Positions 34,849 through 43,851 of a stretch of 64,000 nt of DNA are shown here, one piece after another; within the stretch, counting starts at the first letter, position 1, and each line of letters starts with the position of its first letter. The DNA comes from Arcobacter cryaerophilus gv. crypticus (lineage in GTDB: Bacteria; Campylobacterota; Campylobacteria; Campylobacterales; Arcobacteraceae), in NCBI RefSeq assembly GCF_002993025.1, contig NZ_NXGI01000012.1, positions 31,879-95,878 of the forward strand, given 5' to 3'. Below the pieces are notes generated by a model that did not search any database, was not told where the DNA came from, and worked only from the letters and a program-made list of their open reading frames with translations. The position numbers were made by a program, and so were the translations under genes.

Positions 34849-35939
34849 ACAATCTCTTGAGAAGTGTAGCTATATACAAAAGTTTTTGGTTTGTAGTAAT
34901 CTTTTGCATCTTCTCCAACTTCAGCATAAGGATAACCTAACATATTTAAAGGATATTGTGTAGGTTTTGGCTCTAAAATAAAATCTCTAGCACTATTAAA
35001 TCCTACCCAGTTCATCTCCCAAGAACCGAAGAAATAATCTTTTACCTCTTTTAGTTTTTTGCTATCATTTGGTAACTTTTCAGCTAATTTTACTTTTGTA
35101 ACATCTGCTGGATCAGCTGGAACCCATCCAAGACCCTCTATATAAAACTCAGCTCTACAATGTTGTGCTCCTGTAATATTTGCGAATCCTTTTTCATCTG
35201 CTTTTCCACAAGCATCTGAAATTTTTGATTGCCCTACTCTAATTCCAAAAGTTTCCCTTGCTGGAATTTTTGCATTTCTTAATAAACATACAAATACAGA
35301 GCTTATATCTGTACATTTTCCACCATAAATTTTCTCTTCAATTGATTTTTGTGCATCACCAATTCCACAACCAACAACACTCTCATCTCTATACATAGTT
35401 GAAACTGTCCAGTCATAAATAGCTTGAGCTTTTTGAAGTTGTGTTTTAGCATCTTTTGTAATATCATTTACATATTTTGTTAAACCTTTTGTTATAGGAA
35501 TATGCTCTGTTCCTTCTAAAAACTCCAATACTTCGCTTGAATAACTTGTATTTGATTTAGCTTGTGAGAAATCAGTTGTTCTTTCTTGCATAACAACTCC
35601 AAAATTAACATCTAAAGTTGGTTTAATATTTGCATCATTCCATTTCACATATAAAACTCTTGTATTATAAGGATTTTTTACAATTTTGGCTTCACTAAAA
35701 TTTCCATCATATTTAAATGATACAACTTTTTGGTAATCCTCATCTTTTGGAAGTGGTATCCAAAGTTGTGTTGCTTCATTGCTTTGTTCAAAGCTATAAC
35801 TATTTTTTACTTCAAATTTTCTTGGTTTTTTTGTAATTCCAAATGGATTTGTCTGCTCTTTTGCAAAAACAAAATTCGGAGTTATAGCAATTGCACTTGA
35901 AAATAGTGCTGTTGTTTTTAAAAATGTTCTTCTTTTCAT
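34845..35939 (-). CDS. Tat-exported transglutaminase-like protein
   Basis: 364 residues with a twin-arginine signal (KRRTFLKTTALFSSAIA). A transglutaminase/protease-like core shows the catalytic triad: Cys in GGKCTDISSVFVCLL, His in GAQHCRAEFY, Asp in WVPADPADV. The N-terminal about 130 residues form a beta domain often seen before this core. Such proteins are usually peptidases or amidases rather than crosslinkers. It heads a three-gene operon with merT- and merP-like genes, an unexpected pairing. Confidence 0.85.
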   Translation of the reverse strand: MKRRTFLKTTALFSSAIAITPNFVFAKEQTNPFGITKKPRKFEVKNSYSFEQSNEATQLWIPLPKDEDYQKVVSFKYDGNFSEAKIVKNPYNTRVLYVKWNDANIKPTLDVNFGVVMQERTTDFSQAKSNTSYSSEVLEFLEGTEHIPITKGLTKYVNDITKDAKTQLQKAQAIYDWTVSTMYRDESVVGCGIGDAQKSIEEKIYGGKCTDISSVFVCLLRNAKIPARETFGIRVGQSKISDACGKADEKGFANITGAQHCRAEFYIEGLGWVPADPADVTKVKLAEKLPNDSKKLKEVKDYFFGSWEMNWVGFNSARDFILEPKPTQYPLNMLGYPYAEVGEDAKDYYKPKTFVYSYTSQEIV

Positions 35940-36008
35940 GATTTAATTACCTGATTTTTTTCGTTCTATTGTAGATATAAATGAAAGTTTTTCTATATTT
36001 ATATCAAA

Positions 36009-36023
36009 CCATAACCTATGGTC
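36009..36023 (-). promoter_or_regulatory. Candidate operator upstream of the transglutaminase operon
   Basis: A short inverted repeat ACCAT-5-ATGGT lies just upstream of a TATAAAT-like -10 on the minus strand. It could bind a regulator of the metal operon. The arms are short, so chance is quite possible. Confidence 0.2.
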
Positions 36024-36075
36024 TATGAACTAATTAGAATTTGATGATATAAAAATTTTCATAAGTAAAAACTTA

Positions 36076-36099
36076 AATAGTAAAATATTTTTTACTATT
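36076..36099. terminator. Hairpin between the transglutaminase operon and selD
   Basis: A 10-base perfect stem (AATAGTAAAA with complement) and 4-base loop lie in the divergent spacer. Its role is not clear, since neither adjacent gene reads into it as a terminator; it may belong to a leader or be a regulatory site. Confidence 0.35.
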
Positions 36100-36128
36100 G
36101 TTTAACTAAAAATTTAAATTTGCTTAAG

Positions 36129-36134
36129 TATAAT
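36129..36134 (+). promoter_or_regulatory. Candidate -10 element of selD
   Basis: TATAAT lies 28 bases upstream of the selD ATG, with an AGAGG ribosome site between. T-rich DNA precedes it, as usual for this phylum. Confidence 0.5.
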
Positions 36135-36162
36135 TAACACAATTTAAAAAAGAGGTTTACAA

Positions 36163-37200
36163 ATGAATAATGATTACAAACTTACAAAATTTGTTCAAGC
36201 TGCTGGTTGTGCAGCAAAAATGGGACCTGGAGAGTTAAAACAAGCTCTTTGTAACTTAACTTATAAAGATGTTAAAGTTTTAGTTGGATTTGATACAAGC
36301 GATGATGCTGGGGTTTATCAGCTTAGTGATGATTTAGCACTAGTTCAAACTCTTGATTTTATAACACCTGTAGTTGATGATCCATATATTTATGGACAAA
36401 TAGCAGCTGCAAATGCTTTAAGCGATGTTTTTGCTATGGGTGGAGAAGTAAAAACAGCTCTAAATATTGTTGGATTTGATAGCAAAAATGTTCCTAAAGA
36501 GGCTTTAGTAGAAATTTTAAGAGGTGGAAACGATAAAATAAGAGAGTGTGGCGGAGCATTAATTGGTGGACATACTATTCAATCGCCTGAAATGTTTTAT
36601 GGAGTTAGTGTAACAGGAATTATAAATCCAAAAGATATAAAAAGAAATAATGGTGCAAAAGTTGGTGATGTTTTAGTGCTTACAAAACCAATAGGAATGG
36701 GGATTATTACAACAGCTATTAAAAGAGATTTAATAGATATTGACTTAATCAAACATTGTGCAAGAATTATGTCCACTTTAAACTATTTGCCATCTAAAAT
36801 TATGAAAAAATATCGTGTGAGTTCTTGTACAGATGTAACAGGATTTGGGCTTTTAGGACACTCTCTTGAGTGTATAAATGAGAATATTAGCTTTGAAATT
36901 CAAGCTTCAAATGTTCCTTTTATAAAAGAGGCTTTTGAACTTTGCAAAAATGATGTATTGCCAGGTGGAACAAAAAGAAATGCAAAATTTGTGGAAGATA
37001 AAGTTTCATTTAAAGATAGTATTGACCAAACTTTAAGAACTATCCTTTGCGATGCTCAAACTTCTGGTGGACTTTTAATAGCTATAAATAAAGACGACGC
37101 AAAAGAGTTTATAAAAGAGATTCAAGATTGTGGATTTGAGTATGCAAGTGTTATTGGAGAAGTTTTAAAAAGAGGAGAAAACCCCATAATTGTAGATTAA
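36163..37200 (+). CDS. selD: Selenide, water dikinase (selenophosphate synthetase)
   Basis: 345 residues. The N-terminal glycine-rich loop has AAGCAAKMGPGEL with Cys16 and Lys19 in the catalytic positions; the second cysteine of the E. coli CGC motif is Ala here. Further AIRS-family blocks include DDAGVYQL, QTLDFITPVVDDPYIYGQIAAANALSDVFAMGG and GGHTIQSPE. It makes selenophosphate from selenide and ATP, needed for the selenocysteine in FdhA. The catalytic residue is encoded as Cys, not Sec, since the frame has no internal TGA. It has its own promoter. Confidence 0.96.
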   Translation: MNNDYKLTKFVQAAGCAAKMGPGELKQALCNLTYKDVKVLVGFDTSDDAGVYQLSDDLALVQTLDFITPVVDDPYIYGQIAAANALSDVFAMGGEVKTALNIVGFDSKNVPKEALVEILRGGNDKIRECGGALIGGHTIQSPEMFYGVSVTGIINPKDIKRNNGAKVGDVLVLTKPIGMGIITTAIKRDLIDIDLIKHCARIMSTLNYLPSKIMKKYRVSSCTDVTGFGLLGHSLECINENISFEIQASNVPFIKEAFELCKNDVLPGGTKRNAKFVEDKVSFKDSIDQTLRTILCDAQTSGGLLIAINKDDAKEFIKEIQDCGFEYASVIGEVLKRGENPIIVD

Positions 37201-37267
37201 AATAGAAATTTTTAATCTATTTTTATAAATTTTACTATCGATTAATTTTACATTAATCTTTTCTGTA

Positions 37268-37273
37268 TATAAT
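37268..37273 (+). promoter_or_regulatory. Promoter -10 of a candidate small RNA
   Basis: TATAAT preceded by TG two bases upstream (extended -10 type) lies in the selD-helicase spacer. Expected transcription start is about 37280, directly before the first hairpin of the structured region. Confidence 0.6.
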
Positions 37274-37279
37274 TTCAAC

Positions 37280-37399
37280 ATAAGTTAAGTGAACAACTTA
37301 ATTTATACGAGTATTTTTTAAGATAAATTTCTTAAATAGATAATTTTTTTATGTTTCCTTGTGTAGAAAGGTCGCTTCCCCTAGGCGACCTTTTTTTTT
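37280..37399 (+). ncRNA. Candidate small non-coding RNA with three hairpins
   Basis: Between the -10 at 37268 and a strong intrinsic terminator lies about 120 bases with no coding frame. Hairpin 1 at 37281-37300 (TAAGTT and complement, 8-base loop). Hairpin 2 at 37317-37336 (TTTAAGA and complement, 6-base loop). Hairpin 3 is the terminator. The terminator arm is GC-rich against a very AT-rich background, which suggests selection. It does not resemble tRNA, 4.5S or tmRNA signatures that I know. The helicase downstream starts 100 bases after the terminator, so a simple leader is unlikely. Confidence 0.55.
37367..37399 (+). terminator. Strong rho-independent terminator
   Basis: AAAGGTCGC pairs with GCGACCTTT around a 9-base loop and is followed by a run of nine T. 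This is the clearest intrinsic terminator in the window. Confidence 0.9.
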
Positions 37400-37501
37400 G
37401 CTTATTTTTTCATCTATCCCATTTCAATATAGCTTAAACCTTTTATGATAGTATTCCAAAATGATTTCATTCTATATAAAAATATACACAAGCCTTTAAA
37501 T

Positions 37502-39541
37502 ATGCCACTATCAAATCTAAATCAAGAACAAAAAGAAGCCATACTTTGCAAAAGCGGATACAATCTTATAATTGCAAGTGCAGGAACTGGTAAAACTTCA
37601 ACAATTGTTGGAAGAATTTCTCATTTACTCAATAATGGAGTAAAACCAAATGAAATTTTACTTTTAACTTTTACAAACAAAGCTGCATCTGAAATGGTTT
37701 CAAGAGTTTCTAATATATTTTCAAAACAGATAGCAAAAGAGATTATGGCTGGAACATTTCACTCTGTATCATATAAACTTTTAAAAGAATTAGAGATAAA
37801 TATTACTTTAAAACAACCAAATGAGCTTAAAACACTATTTAAATCTATTTATGAAAAACGAGTTTTTATGGATAGAAGTGATGAAGCAAATCCATATGAT
37901 GGTGGATATTTGTATGATATGTACTCTTTATACTTAAATTCAAATAATAATGAAGATTTTACTAGTTGGCTAAAAGAGAAAAATTCAACTCAAGAGATAT
38001 ACAGCTTAATATATGAAGATGTTATTGATGAGTTTAATAATTTAAAAAAACAATATGGATATGTAAATTTTGATGATTTATTAACAACAATGCTTGGAAT
38101 TTTGAAAGATAAAAGATTTAATTTCAAAGAGATACTTGTAGATGAATATCAAGATACAAATCCTTTGCAAGGAAGACTTCTTGATGCTTTTTTACCACAA
38201 TCACTATTTTGTGTAGGAGATTATGACCAAAGTATTTATGCTTTTAATGGTTCTGATATTGGTATTATTTCTAGTTTTAATAAGAGATATCCAGATGCAA
38301 ATGTTTTTACATTGAGAAAAAATTATAGATCAACAAAACCTATTTTAGACTTAGCAACAAAAGTTATTGAATACAATGAAAGAATTTATCCAAAAAAATT
38401 AGAAGTTGTTAGAGCTGAAAATAGTTATCTTCCAAAGCTTTTGGCTTTTGATGAACTTTTTTCACAATATGAATATATTTCAGAACTTATATCAAAAAGT
38501 AATACTGTTCACAGTGAAATTGCAATAATTTATAGAAATAATTCAAGTGCAGATGGAATTGAAGCAAACTTAAGAGAGTTTGGAATTCCTGCAAAAAGAA
38601 AAGGTGGACTTAGTTTTTTTGATTCTGTTGAAGTTAAATTTATTTTAGATATTTTGGTTTTACAAGTTATAAGTAATGATATGATGGCTTTTATACACAT
38701 AATTGAACATGGAAAAGGAATAGGAAAAGCAATAGGAAAAGATATTTTTGATGCTTTAATCAAACTAGGAAATGGAAATTTATTAAATGGACTTTTTTAT
38801 CCAAATAAAGATATAAATAATCCATATGAAACAAAAAGAAAAAGCCAACAATTAGGTCTTTTTGATGATTTTATAGAGCTAGGTTCTGTTTCAAAATTTA
38901 AAGATTGTAATTTTGAAGAAGCATTTTTAGGAAATCCTATACTAAAACATCCAAAACTAGGAGTTGATGGAGCTAAATATATTTATGATTTATTTATTCT
39001 TTTAAAACAATTAAAAAGAACAAAAAATCCAGAAATAATGGTTACAGCAATTAGCTCTTCGATGATTTATTCAAGATTAAAAGATATGTTATCAACAAAA
39101 AGAGCAACTCAAAAAGATGGCACAGTAAATTCTATACAAAAAACAAAATCTTTGGCAAAAATTAATAGAAAAGCCATGTTACTTAGAAATTTATCAAAAA
39201 ATTTTTCCGATTTATCAAAATTTATAAACTCTATGATTTTAGGTGGAAGTGAGCTTAGTGAGGGAGAAGGAGTAAATCTTTTATCAATTCATGCTAGTAA
39301 AGGGTTGGAATTTAAAGAGGTTTATATAATAGATTTAATGGATGGAAGATTTCCAAATAGAAAACTTATGAGTAAAGGCGGAAGCCTTGAAGAAGAGAGA
39401 AGACTGTTTTATGTTGCAGTTACAAGAGCAAAAGATATTTTATATCTATCTTTTGCAAAATACGATAAATTAAAAAAGACAAGCTTCGTTGCTAGCCCAT
39501 TTTTAAGGGAAGCTGGAATGATAATAGAAGATAAAGAATAG
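37502..39541 (+). CDS. UvrD/Rep-type ATP-dependent DNA helicase
   Basis: About 679 residues from ATG 37502. The frame extends to 37445, but family homology starts at LNQEQKEAIL just after this ATG. SF1A motifs are all present: Walker A ASAGTGKTST, Ia LTFTNKAASEM, Walker B DEYQDTNPLQ, III GDYDQSIYAFNGSD, IV RKNYRST, V SIHASKGLEF and VI FYVAVTRAK. It unwinds DNA 3' to 5' in repair or replication restart. Whether it is closer to UvrD, Rep or PcrA cannot be decided by eye. The antiporter gene follows after 48 bases. Confidence 0.92.
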   Translation: MPLSNLNQEQKEAILCKSGYNLIIASAGTGKTSTIVGRISHLLNNGVKPNEILLLTFTNKAASEMVSRVSNIFSKQIAKEIMAGTFHSVSYKLLKELEINITLKQPNELKTLFKSIYEKRVFMDRSDEANPYDGGYLYDMYSLYLNSNNNEDFTSWLKEKNSTQEIYSLIYEDVIDEFNNLKKQYGYVNFDDLLTTMLGILKDKRFNFKEILVDEYQDTNPLQGRLLDAFLPQSLFCVGDYDQSIYAFNGSDIGIISSFNKRYPDANVFTLRKNYRSTKPILDLATKVIEYNERIYPKKLEVVRAENSYLPKLLAFDELFSQYEYISELISKSNTVHSEIAIIYRNNSSADGIEANLREFGIPAKRKGGLSFFDSVEVKFILDILVLQVISNDMMAFIHIIEHGKGIGKAIGKDIFDALIKLGNGNLLNGLFYPNKDINNPYETKRKSQQLGLFDDFIELGSVSKFKDCNFEEAFLGNPILKHPKLGVDGAKYIYDLFILLKQLKRTKNPEIMVTAISSSMIYSRLKDMLSTKRATQKDGTVNSIQKTKSLAKINRKAMLLRNLSKNFSDLSKFINSMILGGSELSEGEGVNLLSIHASKGLEFKEVYIIDLMDGRFPNRKLMSKGGSLEEERRLFYVAVTRAKDILYLSFAKYDKLKKTSFVASPFLREAGMIIEDKE

Positions 39542-39589
39542 TTATATTAATATCAAAATTCAAAATATTAATATTTTTTTAGGATGTAT

Positions 39590-40771
39590 ATGGAAAAGAT
39601 TATTTTAATTATTACAATTTGCACAATAATAATGATTTCACCCCTTGTTTCAAAAGTCATAAAAGCACCTGTTGTAGTTGTTGAGATAATTTTAGGATTA
39701 TTTTGTGGTTATATTGGACTTATTTATGATGATGAAACTTTAAAATTAGTTGCTAAATTTGGTTTTATATACCTTATGTTTTTAGCAGGTTTAGAAATAA
39801 ATTTTAAACTTGTAAAGATAATAAAAGCAACAATGGCTTTAAATGTAATACTATATTTTGTTCTTTTATACTCTATTGCAGGAGCTGTTTGTTGGTTTTT
39901 TAATTTGGGTTTAACATATTTTGTAGCTCTTCCAATCTTCTCATTGGGAATGTTAATGATGCTAATTAAAGAGTATGGAAAAGAGGAACCGTGGTTAAAT
40001 TTAGCTCTTTCTATTGGAGTTGTTGGTGAAATTGTAAGTATTTTAGCACTTACTCTTTTTACTAGTTGGACAGAAAATAGTGGTTTAAGTAGTGGATTTT
40101 TTGTATCAATTATAACAATTATTAGTGTAATAATTGGTACAATTTTACTTCTTAGATTTTCTTATATGCTTTTTTGGTGGTTTCCAGAAGTTAAAAAATA
40201 TTTAATCCCAGATAATATAGATGATAAACATAATCAAGATATAAGATTTTCAATCTCTTTATTACTAATTTTAGTATCAATTATGCTTATTTTAAAAATA
40301 GATGTTGTCCTAGGAGCATTTACAGCTGGTCTTTTCTTTAAAATGTTTTTTATGCAAAGAGAAGAGTTATTACACAAAATAGAGTCTTTTGGATTTGGTT
40401 TTTTCGCACCAATTTTCTTTATTTACACAGGTTCAACAGTGAAGTTAGATATGATAACTTTAGAAATTTTAAAACATGCTATATTTATTATGGGAACTAT
40501 AATCTCAATAAGATTAATTAGTTCATATCTAGTTTTTTTAAAATATCTAAAACCAAAACAAACAACTCTTTTTGCATTAAGTGATTCAATGCCACTTACT
40601 TTTATGGTTGCAATTGCAATGATTTCATACAATTATGGCTTAATAACTCAAGAAGAATATTTTTCTTTTATTATTGCAAGTATGCTAGATGGATTGATTT
40701 TAATGATAATAATTAGAAAATTATATAAGTTATTTAAATTAGATAATAAAACGATAGAAAATAAAACTTAA
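39590..40771 (+). CDS. Kef/CPA2-type cation:proton antiporter
   Basis: 393 residues starting at the second ATG, which has AGGA at a proper distance; the first ATG (39584) touches the ribosome site. About 11-12 membrane helices with the CPA2 pattern: VVVVEIILGLFCGYIGL, FGFIYLMFLAGLEINF and VVLGAFTAGLFFKMFF. There is no C-terminal RCK/TrkA domain, so it is the short form. It likely exchanges K+ or Na+ for protons. Confidence 0.88.
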   Translation: MEKIILIITICTIIMISPLVSKVIKAPVVVVEIILGLFCGYIGLIYDDETLKLVAKFGFIYLMFLAGLEINFKLVKIIKATMALNVILYFVLLYSIAGAVCWFFNLGLTYFVALPIFSLGMLMMLIKEYGKEEPWLNLALSIGVVGEIVSILALTLFTSWTENSGLSSGFFVSIITIISVIIGTILLLRFSYMLFWWFPEVKKYLIPDNIDDKHNQDIRFSISLLLILVSIMLILKIDVVLGAFTAGLFFKMFFMQREELLHKIESFGFGFFAPIFFIYTGSTVKLDMITLEILKHAIFIMGTIISIRLISSYLVFLKYLKPKQTTLFALSDSMPLTFMVAIAMISYNYGLITQEEYFSFIIASMLDGLILMIIIRKLYKLFKLDNKTIENKT

Positions 40772-40907
40772 ATAGCTTTATAAATAAAACAAATTTTAAA
40801 TATAATATATATTTATCCATGCTATGTATATGCTATTTTTTCGTATTTTTAAAAATTATTATATAAGAAAAATTAATATTTTAAGTTTCGTTTTAACTTA
40901 TAAAACC

Positions 40908-40913
40908 TATAAT
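40908..40913 (+). promoter_or_regulatory. Candidate -10 element of the sox cluster
   Basis: TATAAT lies 50 bases upstream of the soxC start. A 7-1-7 inverted repeat (ATTATTT-G-AAATAAT, 40925-40939) lies between it and the start and could be an operator or a leader hairpin. Confidence 0.4.
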
Positions 40914-40963
40914 TAAAATTCAGAATTATTTGAAATAATATTAAATTTTATTAGGAGGTTAGC

Positions 40964-42298
40964 TTGAAAAATAGTGAAGTTTTAGATATGCAAAAAGACT
41001 CTTTATCTATAGAAACTACAAGTAGAAGAGATTTTTTTAAAAAAACTGCTATCAATTTAGCTGGAGCAATAAGCGCGGCAACTGTTTTGTCACCTATGTC
41101 TTTAAGAGCTGATGATGAAGCAATAATCAAAGAAGCTCCATGGGGACAAAAGCTAGGTGATCCTGTAGATAAAAATCTATATGGTATTCCTTCACCTTAT
41201 GAGCATAACAATATTAGAAGAACTCATAACCTTCTATCTTCTGGTGATTCTTATGCTTCTATTTCTTTGTGTCCAATTCATGAAAGTGAAGGAATAATTA
41301 CTCCAAATGGACTTTTTTTCACAAGAAATCATGGAGGAACTGCACATATTGATCCAAATGAATTTAGATTGATGATTCATGGTAAAGTAAAAAGAGAAAT
41401 TGTTTTAACTTTAGAAGATTTAAAAAGATACCCAAGCGAAACTAGAACTTACTTTATTGAATGTCCTGCAAATGGAAGTCCTGAATGGAGAGGTCCACAA
41501 TTTAATAGTTTACAATTTATAAAAGGTATGATGAGCTCAGCCCAATGGACTGGAGTTATGCTAAAAACTATACTTGATGATATTGGTTTAGAAAAAGATG
41601 CTGTTTGGATGTTGGCGGTTGGAAGTGATAATGCTTCAAATCCACGAACAATTCCAGTTGAAAAAGCACTTGATGATGTTATGGTTGTTTGGGGACAAAA
41701 TGGTGAAGCTTTAAGACCTGAACAAGGTTACCCAGTAAGACTTGTTGTTCCAGGTTGGGAAGGAAATTTAAATACTAAATGGTTAAATAGACTTGAGTTT
41801 AGTGATAAACCTTGGCATGCAAAAGAAGAGACTTCAAAATACACAATGCTTCAAAAAGATGGAAGAGCAGTGAGATTTTTCTGGGTAAACGAAGTAAACT
41901 CTGTAATTACAAAACCTTGTCCTGAAAAACCTTGGACACATCTAAAAGCTGGTGATATGGTAGAAATCGAAGGTCTTGCTTGGAGTGGTCATGGAACAAT
42001 TAAAGGTGTTGATATATCTTTTGATGGTGGAAATAATTGGGTTGAAGCGAAACTAAAAGGTTTGGTTTTACCAAAATCATGGACTAGATTTAGCTACATT
42101 TATAAATGGGATGGAAAACCCCTATTTTTATCAAGCCGTGCGTACGATGACTTTGGAAATATTCAACCAACTATTGATGAAGAGACAAAAGCTGTTGGAG
42201 TTGAGAGTGTTTATCATAGAAATGCAATTGTAACTTGGGAAATAACTTCAAAAGGAGAGTGTAACAATGTTCACATTAGAAAACATCACAAAGCTTAA
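40964..42298 (+). CDS. soxC: Sulfane dehydrogenase molybdoprotein SoxC
   Basis: 444 residues, started at TTG with an AGGAGG site 5-6 bases upstream. A twin-arginine signal (SRRDFFKKTAINLAGAISAA) precedes a sulfite oxidase-type Mo-binding domain with the cofactor cysteine in YFIECPANGSPEW (Cys167), then a C-terminal immunoglobulin-like dimer domain (GVDISFDGGNNWVEA). SoxC with SoxD oxidises SoxY-bound sulfane sulfur. Presence of soxCD means complete oxidation of thiosulfate to sulfate without stored sulfur is possible. It depends on molybdenum cofactor genes such as moeA. Confidence 0.95.
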   Translation: MKNSEVLDMQKDSLSIETTSRRDFFKKTAINLAGAISAATVLSPMSLRADDEAIIKEAPWGQKLGDPVDKNLYGIPSPYEHNNIRRTHNLLSSGDSYASISLCPIHESEGIITPNGLFFTRNHGGTAHIDPNEFRLMIHGKVKREIVLTLEDLKRYPSETRTYFIECPANGSPEWRGPQFNSLQFIKGMMSSAQWTGVMLKTILDDIGLEKDAVWMLAVGSDNASNPRTIPVEKALDDVMVVWGQNGEALRPEQGYPVRLVVPGWEGNLNTKWLNRLEFSDKPWHAKEETSKYTMLQKDGRAVRFFWVNEVNSVITKPCPEKPWTHLKAGDMVEIEGLAWSGHGTIKGVDISFDGGNNWVEAKLKGLVLPKSWTRFSYIYKWDGKPLFLSSRAYDDFGNIQPTIDEETKAVGVESVYHRNAIVTWEITSKGECNNVHIRKHHKA

Positions 42299-43469
42299 AG
42301 GTACTCTTCTAGCTCTTGGTTTAGCTATTTTAGTTACAGGTTGTAATGAAACAACATCAAATACAGCTTCAAAAACTGAATCATCTGTTGATGGAGCTGT
42401 TAAGTATCCAGTAAAAGATGACAAATATACACAATATCATGTAAATACACAAAAGTTAGATGGTTTAAATATTGGAAGAGATGCTACTAAAAAAGAGATA
42501 GCAGCTTGGAATAAAGATGTAATGTATGAAGGAACAGGTCTTCCAGAATTTGATATGCACGAAGGTGAAGTTGTTTTAGAAGATGGGAAGCCTAAAAAGG
42601 CAAAAGGAAGTGTAGAGCTTGGAAATGAGCTTTATGATGCTCAATGTGTTATGTGTCATGGAGATTTTGGAAGTGGAGGAAAAGGTTATCCAAAACTAGC
42701 TGGTGGAAGTGTTGAGAGTTTAAAAAATCAAAGATTAAATCCAGCAGATGAAAATCCAAATCCAGCAAATCCAGATAAAACTATAGGTTCATTTTGGCCA
42801 TACGCTAGCACACTTTTTTGGTATATTCAAGAATCAATGCCTTTTAATGCACCAAAAACTTTAACAAATAGTGAAACTTATGCACTTACTGCATACTTAT
42901 TATCTTTAAATAATATAACTATTGATAGTGAAGAACTTGATGATGATTATGTTTTAGATAAAGAGAAATTTTTGAAAATAGTTATGCCTAATGCACAAGG
43001 TTTTTATCCAGAAACAAATACACCAAGCAACCCACAAGAAGGGGTTCTTAATATGAAAGAATATCTTTCAAATCCAACACTATATGGAAAAGGTGAAAGA
43101 TGTATGAAAGATTGTATAAAAGGTGATATAAATCATCTTGTTATGAGAATACAAGATGATTTAACTACAACTGCAAATGAGCCACTATCAACTATAAGAG
43201 ATTTACCAAAAAATGATAAATCAGCTCAAAAACCAGGACAAGTAGAGTATGAAAATGCTGGTTGTTCAGCTTGCCATGCAAATGCAGCTATAGGAGCTCC
43301 TGTTTTAGGTGATAAAGTTGCTTGGGATAATATTGTTAAGAATGGTATTGATAAAGTTTATTATAACGGAATAAATGGTATAAATACTATGCCACCGAGA
43401 GGTGGAACTGATTTAAGTGATGATGAACTTAAAAAAATCATTGACTATATGATTCAATCAAGTAAATAA
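42267..43469 (+). CDS. soxD: SoxD diheme c-type cytochrome
   Basis: 400 residues with a lipoprotein-type start (LALGLAILVTGC). Two heme motifs are seen, CVMCH near residue 130 and CSACH near residue 334, matching the diheme SoxD. A further CMKDC pair lies between them. It accepts the electrons from SoxC. The start overlaps soxC by 32 bases with an AGGAG site inside soxC. The lipid anchor is inferred from the cysteine after the hydrophobic segment. Confidence 0.88.
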   Translation: MFTLENITKLKGTLLALGLAILVTGCNETTSNTASKTESSVDGAVKYPVKDDKYTQYHVNTQKLDGLNIGRDATKKEIAAWNKDVMYEGTGLPEFDMHEGEVVLEDGKPKKAKGSVELGNELYDAQCVMCHGDFGSGGKGYPKLAGGSVESLKNQRLNPADENPNPANPDKTIGSFWPYASTLFWYIQESMPFNAPKTLTNSETYALTAYLLSLNNITIDSEELDDDYVLDKEKFLKIVMPNAQGFYPETNTPSNPQEGVLNMKEYLSNPTLYGKGERCMKDCIKGDINHLVMRIQDDLTTTANEPLSTIRDLPKNDKSAQKPGQVEYENAGCSACHANAAIGAPVLGDKVAWDNIVKNGIDKVYYNGINGINTMPPRGGTDLSDDELKKIIDYMIQSSK

Positions 43470-43479
43470 GGAGGGTATT

Positions 43480-43836
43480 ATGAATTTAATCAAAAAATAT
43501 GCTACATATCTTGCTTTTAGCTTACTATTTTTAGTAAATGCTCAAGCAGATAATTCAGAATTGATTAAAAAAGGTGAGAAGATATATACTACGAATACAA
43601 AAGGTAATTGTATAGCTTGTCATGATGCAAATGGAAAAACTCTAGATGGTCCTGGAACTATGGGACCAAAATTGCAGTATCTTGCAATGTGGCCAGATGA
43701 AGTTTTGTATAATAAAATTTTTGACCCAACAAATCCAGGTGATCCAATAACTGCTATGCCAGCATTTGGAAGAAATGGATGGTTAAGTGATGATGAAATA
43801 AAAGCAGTTGTTGCTTATTTAAAAACAATAAATTAA
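43480..43836 (+). CDS. soxX: SoxX monoheme cytochrome c
   Basis: 118 residues with a signal peptide ending in AQA. One heme site (CIACH, residue about 46) and a distal methionine in TAMPAFG. SoxX pairs with SoxA to couple thiosulfate to SoxY. An AAGGAGGG site precedes the ATG ten bases after soxD. Size is normal for SoxX. Confidence 0.88.
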   Translation: MNLIKKYATYLAFSLLFLVNAQADNSELIKKGEKIYTTNTKGNCIACHDANGKTLDGPGTMGPKLQYLAMWPDEVLYNKIFDPTNPGDPITAMPAFGRNGWLSDDEIKAVVAYLKTIN

Positions 43837-43851
43837 AATAAAGGAAGAAAT

